From NCBI GenBank assembly GCA_016287815.1, contig JAEEWW010000003.1, forward strand, positions 1 to 64,000: a stretch of 64,000 nt of DNA, read 5' to 3'. The stretch's first letter is position 1; every line of letters begins with the position of its first letter. The position numbers were made by a program, and so were the translations under genes. The stretch comes from Treponema sp. (GTDB taxonomy: Bacteria; Spirochaetota; Spirochaetia; Treponematales; Treponemataceae). The notes beneath the pieces are model-generated. The model did no database searches. It worked only from the letters and a program-made list of their open reading frames with translations, and had not been told where the DNA came from. This document shows, piece by piece, positions 41,389 to 49,261 of the stretch.

Positions 41389-42236
41389 TGCTAAAGCTGA
41401 ATCCTATTCTTTCGGAGAAAATCTGGGGTTATGAGCAGTGGATTGCTTCTACGCACCCGGATGGCCGGCAGAAGGATTTTTTTGAAGCACTGGGTAAAGA
41501 GTATCCTTTGCTTGTAAAAGTTATTCAGGCCAATGATACTCTTTCCGTGCAGGTTCATCCTGATGATGAACAAGCCCGTTTGCTTGAAAATGATCCTCGC
41601 GGAAAGACTGAATGCTGGTATGTTCTTCATGCAGAACCCGGTGCAAAACTTGTTTTCGGGCTTAATAGAGAGTATTCGACCTTAGAGCTTAAAAAAGCAA
41701 TAGATGAAAAATCTCTTGAATCCTGCCTTAATTCTGTTGAAGTTTATGCAGGGGATTTTATTTTTATTCCTTCAGGAACTGTTCATGCAATCGGAGGCGG
41801 GCTTCGTCTGCTTGAAGTTCAGCAGTCTTCCAATATAACTTACCGTCTTTACGACTGGGGAAGACCCCGCGAACTTCATGTAGAAAAAGGTTTAAAAGTA
41901 ATTAAAAACCGAGGACTTCAAAATCCTGTTAAATTTTCCGGCAGTTTTGACTGTGAATATTTTACGCTTGAAGAAGTTAGCGTAAATGGAAATTACGAAT
42001 ATTTTGTGCCGCAGGCTAAAGATAATGAACCTTATAACTGGCAGCTCTTGTTTGCTCTGGATGGTTCCGGTAAAGCAGAAAGCTCTGCATCCTCTGAAAG
42101 CGAAAATGAGGCTGGCGGCACTTCCGTCTCCTATAATTTTGCAAAAGAAGATATTTTTGCTGTTGCACCAGGTGAAAAAGTTAAAATCTCCGGAAATTAT
42201 CGCTTAATGAAAATTATCTGCAAAAAGCAGGCTTAA
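41388..42236 (+). CDS. manA: Mannose-6-phosphate isomerase, class I (cupin)
   Basis: ManA interconverts mannose-6-phosphate and fructose-6-phosphate, a Zn enzyme with a cupin fold. The 282-residue protein has the class I landmarks: EKIWGYEQW, PLLVKVIQANDTLSVQVHPDDEQA (Zn-binding HPDD), GKTECWYVLHAEPGAKLVFGL, IPSGTVHAIGGGLRLLEVQQSSNITYRLYDWGR. The start overlaps the stop of the upstream nucleotidyltransferase gene by two bases (TGATG). With manC 6 kb away it supplies mannose-1-phosphate routes to GDP-mannose. It is shorter than the eukaryotic enzyme, as bacterial class I forms are. Confidence 0.92.
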   Translation: MLKLNPILSEKIWGYEQWIASTHPDGRQKDFFEALGKEYPLLVKVIQANDTLSVQVHPDDEQARLLENDPRGKTECWYVLHAEPGAKLVFGLNREYSTLELKKAIDEKSLESCLNSVEVYAGDFIFIPSGTVHAIGGGLRLLEVQQSSNITYRLYDWGRPRELHVEKGLKVIKNRGLQNPVKFSGSFDCEYFTLEEVSVNGNYEYFVPQAKDNEPYNWQLLFALDGSGKAESSASSESENEAGGTSVSYNFAKEDIFAVAPGEKVKISGNYRLMKIICKKQA

Positions 42237-42276
42237 AAAGAATTTAGTTTTTTGTCAAAAACTATTATAAAGATTG

Positions 42277-42345
42277 CCCGCCGAATTTCGTTTTTCTGAA
42301 AATTAAATGTTTGTTTCAGAAGGCTGAAGTTTAGGCGGGTTTTCT
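42277..42345. terminator. Long hairpin between manA and the diguanylate cyclase gene
   Basis: CCCGCC (42277) with GGCGGG (42334-42339), and inside it TTCTGAAA (42294) with TTTCAGAA (42314-42321). On the plus strand TTTTCTTTTT follows, so it can stop manA transcripts. Its right half lies within the last codons of the minus-strand gene. Confidence 0.6.
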
Positions 42346-43709
42346 TTTTGTATTTCGTCATAAATCATGCAGCCTTTTTTACCGTTTTCTTTTACAGCAT
42401 ACAACGCATCATCGGCTTCCCGCATTAATTGCTTTGAAAAACCGGTTTCAGAAAAAGAACAGCCAACACTTACAGAAAGAGGTTTAATTCCGCCTTTTAC
42501 AGCTATAAGTTTTGCATTTACAGATACAATTTTCTGTTTAATTGTCATGCTTGAAGTTTTTTGAAAATTCGGAAGCAAAGCAGCAAATTCATCGCCACCG
42601 ATTCTTGCTATGTAGTCATTTGTTCTGAAAGTTTCTTTTAATATTCTTGCAAGTTCCTGCAGTGCAGTATCACCGCCTGAATGCCCGTAAGTGTCATTTA
42701 TATACTTAAAATTATCCATGTCAATCATAAGAAGGGCTACCGGCTGTCTTGTTTTTGAAGAATTCTGGCAGACTTTTTCAAAGGCTCTGCGATTTAAAAT
42801 ACCGGTTAAAGTATCGTATTCTGCCTGAATAATTAATGCCTGTTCTGTCTTTAATTTCATATCATAAATTTCATTATAACGTGTTGCAAGCCGTCTTATT
42901 TCAAACGAGCCTATTACATCAAGTTTTTCATTTTCATCAAGCTTTGTAATAAATTTTTCCAGCGGCTTTGATATATAGCATATGAGGAAAATAAAAATAG
43001 AAATACAAACTATTATTAATAAAAGATACAAAAGCCTTAGCTTAGTTATGTTTACACCTAAATCAACGGACTGCATGTCAATTTCTTTCTGCATCTGTTT
43101 TTCCATTGAGTCAATTACAAGAGTACAGTTTTCAGTAACTTTCTGCTTTTGAACTATGTATCCGCTGCTGAATAAAAGAGAAATTGCCCTTTGTTTTAAG
43201 CCTTCAGGTGATAGAGCTTTATCCATGCTGTTGACTTCAATTTCATTTATTATTCCGGGCAGATTTTTATCGTTGAGTGCCCGATAAATAAGGCGCATCG
43301 CATACATGTCCATATCTGTTAAAGTTTTTACCTGCCGTATTGCAACTTTTAACTGCTGAAGGGTAGTGTCCTGCGCTGAATATACGGAACTCATGGTTTC
43401 GAGAGCTTTTTCATAGGTTTTTGTATCTGTAATTTCTTTTATGTATGAAATTGCATATTCATCTCTTTGTGTAATAACAAAAAGCCGTGCCTGTTCTGTC
43501 AGCAGGTTAGAAGCGTTTGTTATTTGTTCAGAACATCGCTGGCAAATTACGAATTTTTTTAGAGTACTTTCAAGAACATTGAATTTTGTTTTTACAAGTG
43601 TAGAAATGTATAAAATACAGCCAAATACAATTGCTGTAAGTATAAGAACAATTACATTAACTGTTCTTATTTTTATTCCGGTGCCATTCACTTTCTGAGC
43701 TTCATTCAT
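42303..43709 (-). CDS. Membrane diguanylate cyclase (second of tandem pair)
   Basis: The 468-residue protein has a membrane segment near residues 20-40 and another near 215-245, framing an all-helical periplasmic sensor region of the four-helix-bundle type. A cytosolic C-terminal GGDEF domain follows. The active site reads ARIGGDEFAALLPN, and an intact allosteric RxxD (RTND) lies five residues before it, so it should make c-di-GMP with product inhibition. LTGILNRRAFEKV and DMDNFKYINDTYGHSGGDTAL are other family landmarks. It is a paralogue of the gene directly upstream (43771-45123). TATAAT sits seven bases before its ATG and there is no ribosome site, so it may have its own leaderless transcript. 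Confidence 0.9.
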   Translation of the reverse strand: MNEAQKVNGTGIKIRTVNVIVLILTAIVFGCILYISTLVKTKFNVLESTLKKFVICQRCSEQITNASNLLTEQARLFVITQRDEYAISYIKEITDTKTYEKALETMSSVYSAQDTTLQQLKVAIRQVKTLTDMDMYAMRLIYRALNDKNLPGIINEIEVNSMDKALSPEGLKQRAISLLFSSGYIVQKQKVTENCTLVIDSMEKQMQKEIDMQSVDLGVNITKLRLLYLLLIIVCISIFIFLICYISKPLEKFITKLDENEKLDVIGSFEIRRLATRYNEIYDMKLKTEQALIIQAEYDTLTGILNRRAFEKVCQNSSKTRQPVALLMIDMDNFKYINDTYGHSGGDTALQELARILKETFRTNDYIARIGGDEFAALLPNFQKTSSMTIKQKIVSVNAKLIAVKGGIKPLSVSVGCSFSETGFSKQLMREADDALYAVKENGKKGCMIYDEIQKENPPKLQPSETNI

Positions 43710-43716
43710 AATATAA

Positions 43717-43722
43717 ATTATA
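43717..43722 (-). promoter_or_regulatory. TATAAT seven bases before the diguanylate cyclase start
   Basis: On the minus strand TATAAT, seven bases (TTATATT), then ATG at 43709. The spacing is the same as at chrA and deoD. Confidence 0.55.
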
Positions 43723-43770
43723 CACCTTTTATATAAATATCAGTTAGAAATTAACTAATTATATCATATT

Positions 43771-45123
43771 TTAATAAAATTTACAGCCATGTTTGCCGGC
43801 TTCTTTTACCTTATAAAGGGCTTCATCAGCATTTTTAAAAAGCTGATCAGAAAAGCCTTTGTCTGAAAAAGCAACGCCAACACTAACTGAAACATTTTTT
43901 ATATCATCTGCTATTTCGCTAAGTTTATTGTTTACAGAATTAATTTTTTGATTTATAGAATCCTTAGCAGATTTTTTACAGTTTATCATAATAACGGCAA
44001 ATTCATCACCGCCGATTCTTGCTATATAGTCATTGGTTCTGAATGTTTCTTTTAAGATTCTGGCAAGTTCCTTTAATGCGGTATCTCCTCCGGCATGGCC
44101 ATAACTGTCGTTTATATTTTTAAAATTGTCCATGTCGATAAGAAGTAATGCAACCGCAAGTTCATTGTATTCAGGTTCTGCGCAGATTCTATCAAATGCT
44201 CTTCTATTTAGTATTCCCGTAAGCTCATCATATTCGGCTTTTATTATAAGATTCTTTTCACGGTTTGCTTTTATATTATGTAGCTCATTATAGCGCTCTG
44301 AAATTTCAACTAATTCAAAAGCACCTTTAAAGTTAAGGGTTTCATCATTTTTTATCTGTTCTTTTATTTTTTTAAGCGGATTGATTATAAGAACAATGAA
44401 CAAAACAAAAATCAGAACTGTAGCGATAAGAAGAATAAAATAAGAAAGTCTGAGCCTTTTTAAGCTTTCACCCAGTTCATATGTTTTGTCGGAAAACTCT
44501 TTTCTGATTTGCTGTTCAACCGCTTCAATGGTCAGTTCAAAATTTTCATATATACGATCTTTTTGACTTACATAGCTATAATCAAATAATAGATTCATTG
44601 CAATATTTATCTGTTCAGCTTTAGATAGATTTTTGTGTTCTGGCTTTATTTCAATATTTTCGATTTCTTTCAGAAGATTTTTATCATTCATTGAGTTATA
44701 AGTAAGTCGGATGGCATAAATTTCAATCTCAGCTAATTTTCCTAACTGAACAAAGATGTTTTTTAGCCTTTTTATTGCCATGGGATTTGAATTACATTCA
44801 TTTTCTATTGAATCAACGGCCTTTGTCATTGTCTGGGCATAAAAAATTTCATGTATATATGACTTTGCATACTGTTCTTTTTGAGTTGCAACAAAAAGCC
44901 TTGCCTGTTCAGTAAGGAACTCTGTTCTTTCACGTAAAATATTTGAATCTTTTTCACAGATTTTTACTTTTTCAAAAATGCTTTCCATCGCAAAAAATTC
45001 TTCTTTAACCTTATTTGAAATATAAAGAATAAAGCAGAATACAATTGCCGTAATAATAATGGAAATTATATTTATAAATCGAATTTTTATTCCGTGTTTT
45101 GTTTTATGCCCTGAAGTTTTCAT
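43771..45123 (-). CDS. Membrane diguanylate cyclase (first of tandem pair)
   Basis: 450 residues with the same plan as its downstream paralogue: a membrane segment near residues 18-38, a helical periplasmic sensor part (TEQARLFVATQKEQYAKSYIHEI matches the sister's TEQARLFVITQRDEYAISYIKEI), a second membrane segment, and a GGDEF domain. The active site is ARIGGDEFAVIM with the RTND inhibitory site intact. The start is six bases after the stop of the rhodanese-like lipoprotein gene, so the two are probably co-transcribed. Divergence is greatest in the sensor part, so the two cyclases may read different cues. Confidence 0.9.
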   Translation of the reverse strand: MKTSGHKTKHGIKIRFINIISIIITAIVFCFILYISNKVKEEFFAMESIFEKVKICEKDSNILRERTEFLTEQARLFVATQKEQYAKSYIHEIFYAQTMTKAVDSIENECNSNPMAIKRLKNIFVQLGKLAEIEIYAIRLTYNSMNDKNLLKEIENIEIKPEHKNLSKAEQINIAMNLLFDYSYVSQKDRIYENFELTIEAVEQQIRKEFSDKTYELGESLKRLRLSYFILLIATVLIFVLFIVLIINPLKKIKEQIKNDETLNFKGAFELVEISERYNELHNIKANREKNLIIKAEYDELTGILNRRAFDRICAEPEYNELAVALLLIDMDNFKNINDSYGHAGGDTALKELARILKETFRTNDYIARIGGDEFAVIMINCKKSAKDSINQKINSVNNKLSEIADDIKNVSVSVGVAFSDKGFSDQLFKNADEALYKVKEAGKHGCKFY

Positions 45124-45129
45124 AGCCCG

Positions 45130-45801
45130 CTATTTTTTGTGAAGTTTTGAAAAATCAATATATGCATAATCTGCACGCCATGTTGCAAAAATATTATGCT
45201 CATTTGGATTTTCAGCATATTTAATAATTTCATAGCTGTTTTTGCCCTGGTATGCCCAGTTTCCGCCGATGTTATAAAGCTTGCTTTCATCCCAGCCAAG
45301 TTTTATAAGCAGAGCTTTTGTCATTCCAGCATAACCGCCGCCACCGCACATTAAAAAAATAACCTTATCCTTCGGGAACAAATCTTCCAGAATCATAAGG
45401 GATTCATCGTAATTCGCAGTTGCAGTTTCTATATTTCCAAAACTGTCCCATGTTAATGTATAAAGTGTATTTCCTTTATACGCTCCTTTTACAGGAAGTT
45501 CAGAAAGGGAAGCAAGGAAAGGATATGGAACGATTTTAAAACCTTTTATTGTTGCATCCAGATCCGGATTTCCGCCGATAAAAACATAGTCGGCCGGATC
45601 AAACAGCATGCGCATGTCGCGATAAGCAACATCACTTCTGCCAAGATAATTATCAATTGTCATTATATTTATATTCCGGTCTACACCGAACATTGATGTC
45701 GGGTCTGGAGAACTTGCAGGAAGCGGCTTTTCCTTATCACATCCTGAAATAAAAATTAATGATGAAAAACTCATTGCAATAAATAATCTTTTAATTTTCA
45801 T
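45130..45801 (-). CDS. Third rhodanese-like lipoprotein (altered active-site loop)
   Basis: The 223-residue protein is a paralogue of the two rhodanese-like lipoproteins near 6 and 8 kb. It has a lipoprotein signal (IFISGC) and an opening domain NYLGRSDVAYRDMRM that matches the others' EYFGRDDVLYIDLRD. The active-site loop reads FLMCGGGGYAGM: the Cys is kept but the Arg of CxxGxR is lost. After that GWDESKLYNIGGNW matches the sister proteins' GYDMSKIYNVGGMG. It lies six bases before the first diguanylate cyclase, and a GAGGA ribosome site precedes it. A sensing role linked to those cyclases is inference; no enzyme activity can be claimed. Confidence 0.8.
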   Translation of the reverse strand: MKIKRLFIAMSFSSLIFISGCDKEKPLPASSPDPTSMFGVDRNINIMTIDNYLGRSDVAYRDMRMLFDPADYVFIGGNPDLDATIKGFKIVPYPFLASLSELPVKGAYKGNTLYTLTWDSFGNIETATANYDESLMILEDLFPKDKVIFLMCGGGGYAGMTKALLIKLGWDESKLYNIGGNWAYQGKNSYEIIKYAENPNEHNIFATWRADYAYIDFSKLHKK

Positions 45802-45999
45802 TTTATCCTCACTACTTCATATTTTATATATCTTTAAAAATTTCGCAACAACGTTTACAAAATAAATTATATAGTATTTCCGTCAAAAAACAGCATTAAT
45901 ACTTTTGTGATTGACGAAATATTATATAGTTGAATTCTTTTTTAATATATGATATTACTATAATATTCAGTTTGTATTTCAAATAATTAAGGAGTTCCC

Positions 46000-46743
46000 A
46001 TGTCAGGACATAGTAAATGGGCCACCATTAAACACGCAAAAGGCCTTGCAGATGCTAAACGTGGTAAAATTTTTACAAAGTTTATTAAGGAAATTTCTAT
46101 TGCAGCTCGTATGGGTGGTGGAGATCCTAACTCTAACCCAAGACTTCGTACAGTTATAATTAAAGCACGCGCTGCCAACATGCCAAAAGATAATATCGAA
46201 CGTGCCATTAAAAAAGGTACTGGTGAAGACGGCGGAGCAGCTTACGAAGAATTCGTATATGAAGGATATGCTCCTGGCGGTGTAGCCGTAATGGTTGAAG
46301 TTCTTTCAGATAACAAAAACCGTGCAGCAGCTGACGTTAAAAACATTTTCTCAAAGAGCGGCGGAAACCTTGGAACTTCTGGTTCTGTTTCTCGTATGTT
46401 CCAGAGAAAAGGTACTATTGAACTTGATGCGGAAAAAGTAAGCGAAGACGAAGTAATGGAAGTTGCTTTGGATGCTGGCGCTGATGATATCGTTAATGAA
46501 GACGGTGTAATTACTGTTACAACAACTCCTGATGCATTCTCTGCTGTAGCAGATGCACTTGCAGCTAAAGGTTTTGAAACACTTTCTGCAGATGTTGGTC
46601 TTGTACCGGATGCATATACACCTGTTGATAAAGAAACAGCAGCTAAAGTTCAGAAAATGATTGATAAACTTGAAGACAATGATGATGTTCAGAACGTTTA
46701 TCACACAGCTGAATATCCGGATGATTTTGAACCGGAAGCATAA
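46000..46743 (+). CDS. YebC/PmpR-family protein (TACO1-like)
   Basis: The 247-residue protein is a full-length YebC-family member: MSGHSKWATIKHAKGLADAKRGKIFTKF at the start, MGGGDPNSNPRLRTVIIKARAANMPKDNIERAIKKG, and the later YEGYAPGGVAVMVEVLSDNKNRAAADVKNIFSKSGGNLG. The family is annotated as transcription regulators, and more recent work links it to translation of difficult (proline-rich) sequences. The strong AAGGAG site is 6 bases before ATG. In many bacteria it is next to ruvC, as here. A terminator separates the two. Confidence 0.94.
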   Translation: MSGHSKWATIKHAKGLADAKRGKIFTKFIKEISIAARMGGGDPNSNPRLRTVIIKARAANMPKDNIERAIKKGTGEDGGAAYEEFVYEGYAPGGVAVMVEVLSDNKNRAAADVKNIFSKSGGNLGTSGSVSRMFQRKGTIELDAEKVSEDEVMEVALDAGADDIVNEDGVITVTTTPDAFSAVADALAAKGFETLSADVGLVPDAYTPVDKETAAKVQKMIDKLEDNDDVQNVYHTAEYPDDFEPEA

Positions 46744-46763
46744 TAGCTTTTATTGATTGAATG

Positions 46764-46796
46764 GCACCTCGCTTTTTTGCAAGGTGCTTTTTTTTT
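46764..46796 (+). terminator. Intrinsic terminator after yebC
   Basis: GCACCT (46764-46769) pairs with AGGTGC (46782-46787), then nine T residues. It lies 20 bases after the yebC stop and 16 bases before ruvC. Confidence 0.85.
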
Positions 46797-46812
46797 GCAG
46801 AAGGCAGAATTT

Positions 46813-47307
46813 ATGAAAAAAAGGCGTATTTTAGGAATAGATCCGGGTTTAGCTTCCACAGGTTTTGGAATAATAGATTATGAAGATAATCGTATGAAAC
46901 TGGTTGCTTATGGCGTAATAGAAACAAAAGCAGAAGAAAAGCACGGTACGCGCCTTGTTGCAATTTACAACAAACTTTGTGCTGTTATTTCTGAATATCA
47001 ACCAGCGGAAGCTGCAATGGAAACCTTGTACTTTGCAAAAAATGTAACCAGCGCAATGGCAGTTGCAGAGGCAAGGGGAGTTGTTGCTTTATGCCTTGCC
47101 CAGCATTGTATTCCGTGCGGAGAATATACTCCAAACCAGATAAAACAGTCTGTAACAGGAACCGCAGGCGCTGATAAAAAACTTGTAGAAAAATATGTAA
47201 AACTTCTTTTAGGTCTTGAAACAGAGCCTAAACCAGATCATGCTGCCGATGCATTGGCAGGTGCAATTACACATTTGAATTTTTCATCTGTTTTACAACG
47301 TCTCTGA
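46813..47307 (+). CDS. ruvC: Holliday junction resolvase RuvC
   Basis: RuvC cuts Holliday junctions after RuvAB branch migration. From the chosen start the protein has 164 residues, the usual size. The four acidic catalytic positions are visible: Asp in LGIDPGLASTGFG, Glu in METLYFAKN, and the two Asp of PDHAADALAGAITH. I start at ATG 46813 (MKKRRILG), where AGAAGG lies 8 bases upstream, and not 60 bases earlier where the reading frame crosses the yebC terminator. The last 41 bases overlap the 3' end of manC on the other strand. No ruvA or ruvB is in the window. Confidence 0.95.
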   Translation: MKKRRILGIDPGLASTGFGIIDYEDNRMKLVAYGVIETKAEEKHGTRLVAIYNKLCAVISEYQPAEAAMETLYFAKNVTSAMAVAEARGVVALCLAQHCIPCGEYTPNQIKQSVTGTAGADKKLVEKYVKLLLGLETEPKPDHAADALAGAITHLNFSSVLQRL

Positions 47308-48376
47308 CTAAGGCGCTTTTTCCTTTTTTCATAATCAAAGCCCTGCCGTTTTTAATAACAACAACGACATTTTTGATTCCGCAAAGCGCAACCGGCATGT
47401 CAGAATAGATGAAATTTCCTTCGCTTTCAATTTCTACTGCTTTACCAACATTGTGATTAAAAAGTTTTTCAAATGCATCCCAGCTGCCAATATCGTCCCA
47501 GTTGAATGTTGAACGTACGGCACAGGCAATGTCTGTTTTTTCGGCAACAGATTTATCGATTGCAATAACAGGAACGTTTTTATACGCTTCATCCATTGCC
47601 TTCCATGAAGCAACATATTTAAAACCGTTTACTTCTTTAAAAACTGGTGCTTTACCATTTGGAATGTTTTCAAATGCGGTGTAGGCGTCTGTCTGATGTT
47701 TTTTAAGTTCATTTATTAAAGTGCTGCATGTAAATCCAAACATTCCGCTGTTCCACCAGTAATTGCCGGATGCAAGATATTCAGTTGCAGTTTTTAAATC
47801 AGGTTTTTCAACAAATTTTTCAATTTCGAAAACTGAACCGTCTGAATTGATAGATTTTCCGGTTTTTATGTAACCATAACCCGTTGCAGGTTCTGTCGGC
47901 GGAATTGCAAAGCATAGGAATTTTCCTTCTTTTGCAGCTTGAGAAGCTTTTTCACAATCAGAAACAAAATTTTCAATAGGTGTAATTATGTGGTCGCTTG
48001 TTAAAACAAGTACAAGAGGCTCTGTTTCTTTTGAAAGCTGTTTTAAAAAATGGCAGGATAAAATAATAGGGGCCGTTGTCTGCTTCGGTTCGGTTTCCGG
48101 AAGTATATACAAATCTTCTTTTAATTTTTTCTGGTCTTCCAAAGAAAGTTTTGGAAGAAGGCTTTTACAGTGTATGGAAACAGTTTTGTAAATATCTTTT
48201 CTTGTTACAATAACTATTTTTCCTTTTGGTTTTATTGCAAGTGCACGCTGAATTGAAGTTTGCAGAAATGAAACGTTTCCTGCTATTTTCATAAACTGTT
48301 TTGGATGGTCTGAGCTTGATGCAGGCCATAATCTTTCACCAAAACCACCTGCAAGAATTACAACATCAGTAAACAT
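47267..48376 (-). CDS. manC: Mannose-1-phosphate guanylyltransferase
   Basis: ManC makes GDP-mannose from GTP and mannose-1-phosphate for glycan synthesis. The 369-residue protein starts with the pyrophosphorylase signature VVILAGGFGERLWPASSSDHPKQFMKI; the later LVLTSDHIITP, TGYGYIKTG, FVEKPD and YWWNSGMFGF are typical of ManC. The C-terminal isomerase domain of bifunctional enzymes is absent; manA is a separate gene in the window. GGAGA lies five bases before ATG. It is convergent with ruvC and overlaps it by 41 bases, so no terminator lies between the two. Confidence 0.93.
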   Translation of the reverse strand: MFTDVVILAGGFGERLWPASSSDHPKQFMKIAGNVSFLQTSIQRALAIKPKGKIVIVTRKDIYKTVSIHCKSLLPKLSLEDQKKLKEDLYILPETEPKQTTAPIILSCHFLKQLSKETEPLVLVLTSDHIITPIENFVSDCEKASQAAKEGKFLCFAIPPTEPATGYGYIKTGKSINSDGSVFEIEKFVEKPDLKTATEYLASGNYWWNSGMFGFTCSTLINELKKHQTDAYTAFENIPNGKAPVFKEVNGFKYVASWKAMDEAYKNVPVIAIDKSVAEKTDIACAVRSTFNWDDIGSWDAFEKLFNHNVGKAVEIESEGNFIYSDMPVALCGIKNVVVVIKNGRALIMKKGKSALVRDVVKQMKNSNV

Positions 48377-48444
48377 AAATTGTCTCCGTGAATAAACTAA
48401 ATCGAAATCAAATTAAAAAAGTACGCGTTTCAATTACAATAAAA

Positions 48445-49164
48445 TTATAATTGTTCAAATACAAAATTACAGAATGTTTTTATTCTGTTCATAAATGAAA
48501 CTTCAATCCGCTTTTTCAAAAAGAAAAGAGAAGGGGCTTCAACGCCGCCAATTCCGTATAAAATCCAGTTATCGCCTTCCTGATAGATTATGATAACTGA
48601 GCGCATGTTTTTCTTTGAAATACATTTTACGCCATTAACATATAATTTATTAAGATTTGTATTTTTATATAGCAGAAAATCTTTATTTTTTAATATTGTA
48701 ATGTCCGTATCGATGTTTCCAATAGGCGGCATTTCAAGCATTGCAATGATATGCTCTTTATTATCGTTTATTTCATGCGAGTCAATTTTACCGTCTTCAT
48801 ACAAATCAAAATAGCATTCATGCCGTTCTGACCAGTATGGAATTCCAACATAGGAAGGAATATCTACCAGAATATCACGTGTTTTTTCTATAATGTCTTC
48901 ATTTCCCTTTATAGGACGAATCTGAATAACTTCAGCAAGATAAGCTGGATCTAAATCAACGATTTCCTTAATTTCTGCTGCAACAAGTTCATTTTTTGTT
49001 TCAAGACACATTTTCTTTGCAGACGGAGTTTTATGAATAACGATTTCCCCTGCGTTCAGTTTTGCAAGTTCATCTTCAGAAAGATTTTTATTAAAGGGAA
49101 GACAAAAAGAATTTGCGCAAACAGCCGATACAACCGTTATTGTTAATAATAATTTTTTTACCAT
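48445..49164 (-). CDS. Secreted protein of unknown function (DUF6675-like)
   Basis: With the start at ATG 49164 the protein has 239 residues and a signal peptide ending ANSFC. The body has mixed alpha/beta content: LFYLYEDGKID-like acidic segments (YFDLYEDGKIDSHEI), PPIGNIDTDITIL and VIIIYQEGDNWILYGIGGVEAP. This resembles uncharacterised treponemal proteins that I recall as DUF6675, an identification I cannot confirm without a search. The long N-terminal extension in the ORF (49242) has no ribosome site. It lies 98 bases after the GH4 gene and 68 bases before manC, all on the minus strand. Confidence 0.55.
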   Translation of the reverse strand: MVKKLLLTITVVSAVCANSFCLPFNKNLSEDELAKLNAGEIVIHKTPSAKKMCLETKNELVAAEIKEIVDLDPAYLAEVIQIRPIKGNEDIIEKTRDILVDIPSYVGIPYWSERHECYFDLYEDGKIDSHEINDNKEHIIAMLEMPPIGNIDTDITILKNKDFLLYKNTNLNKLYVNGVKCISKKNMRSVIIIYQEGDNWILYGIGGVEAPSLFFLKKRIEVSFMNRIKTFCNFVFEQL

Positions 49165-49261
49165 ATCGCCTGAATTATAACTTTTCAGACAGATTTTTGC
49201 AACCTTCGTAAAAATCGCTGTAAAAATCTGTCTGAATTTCAATGTGCCAGATACGCTATAT

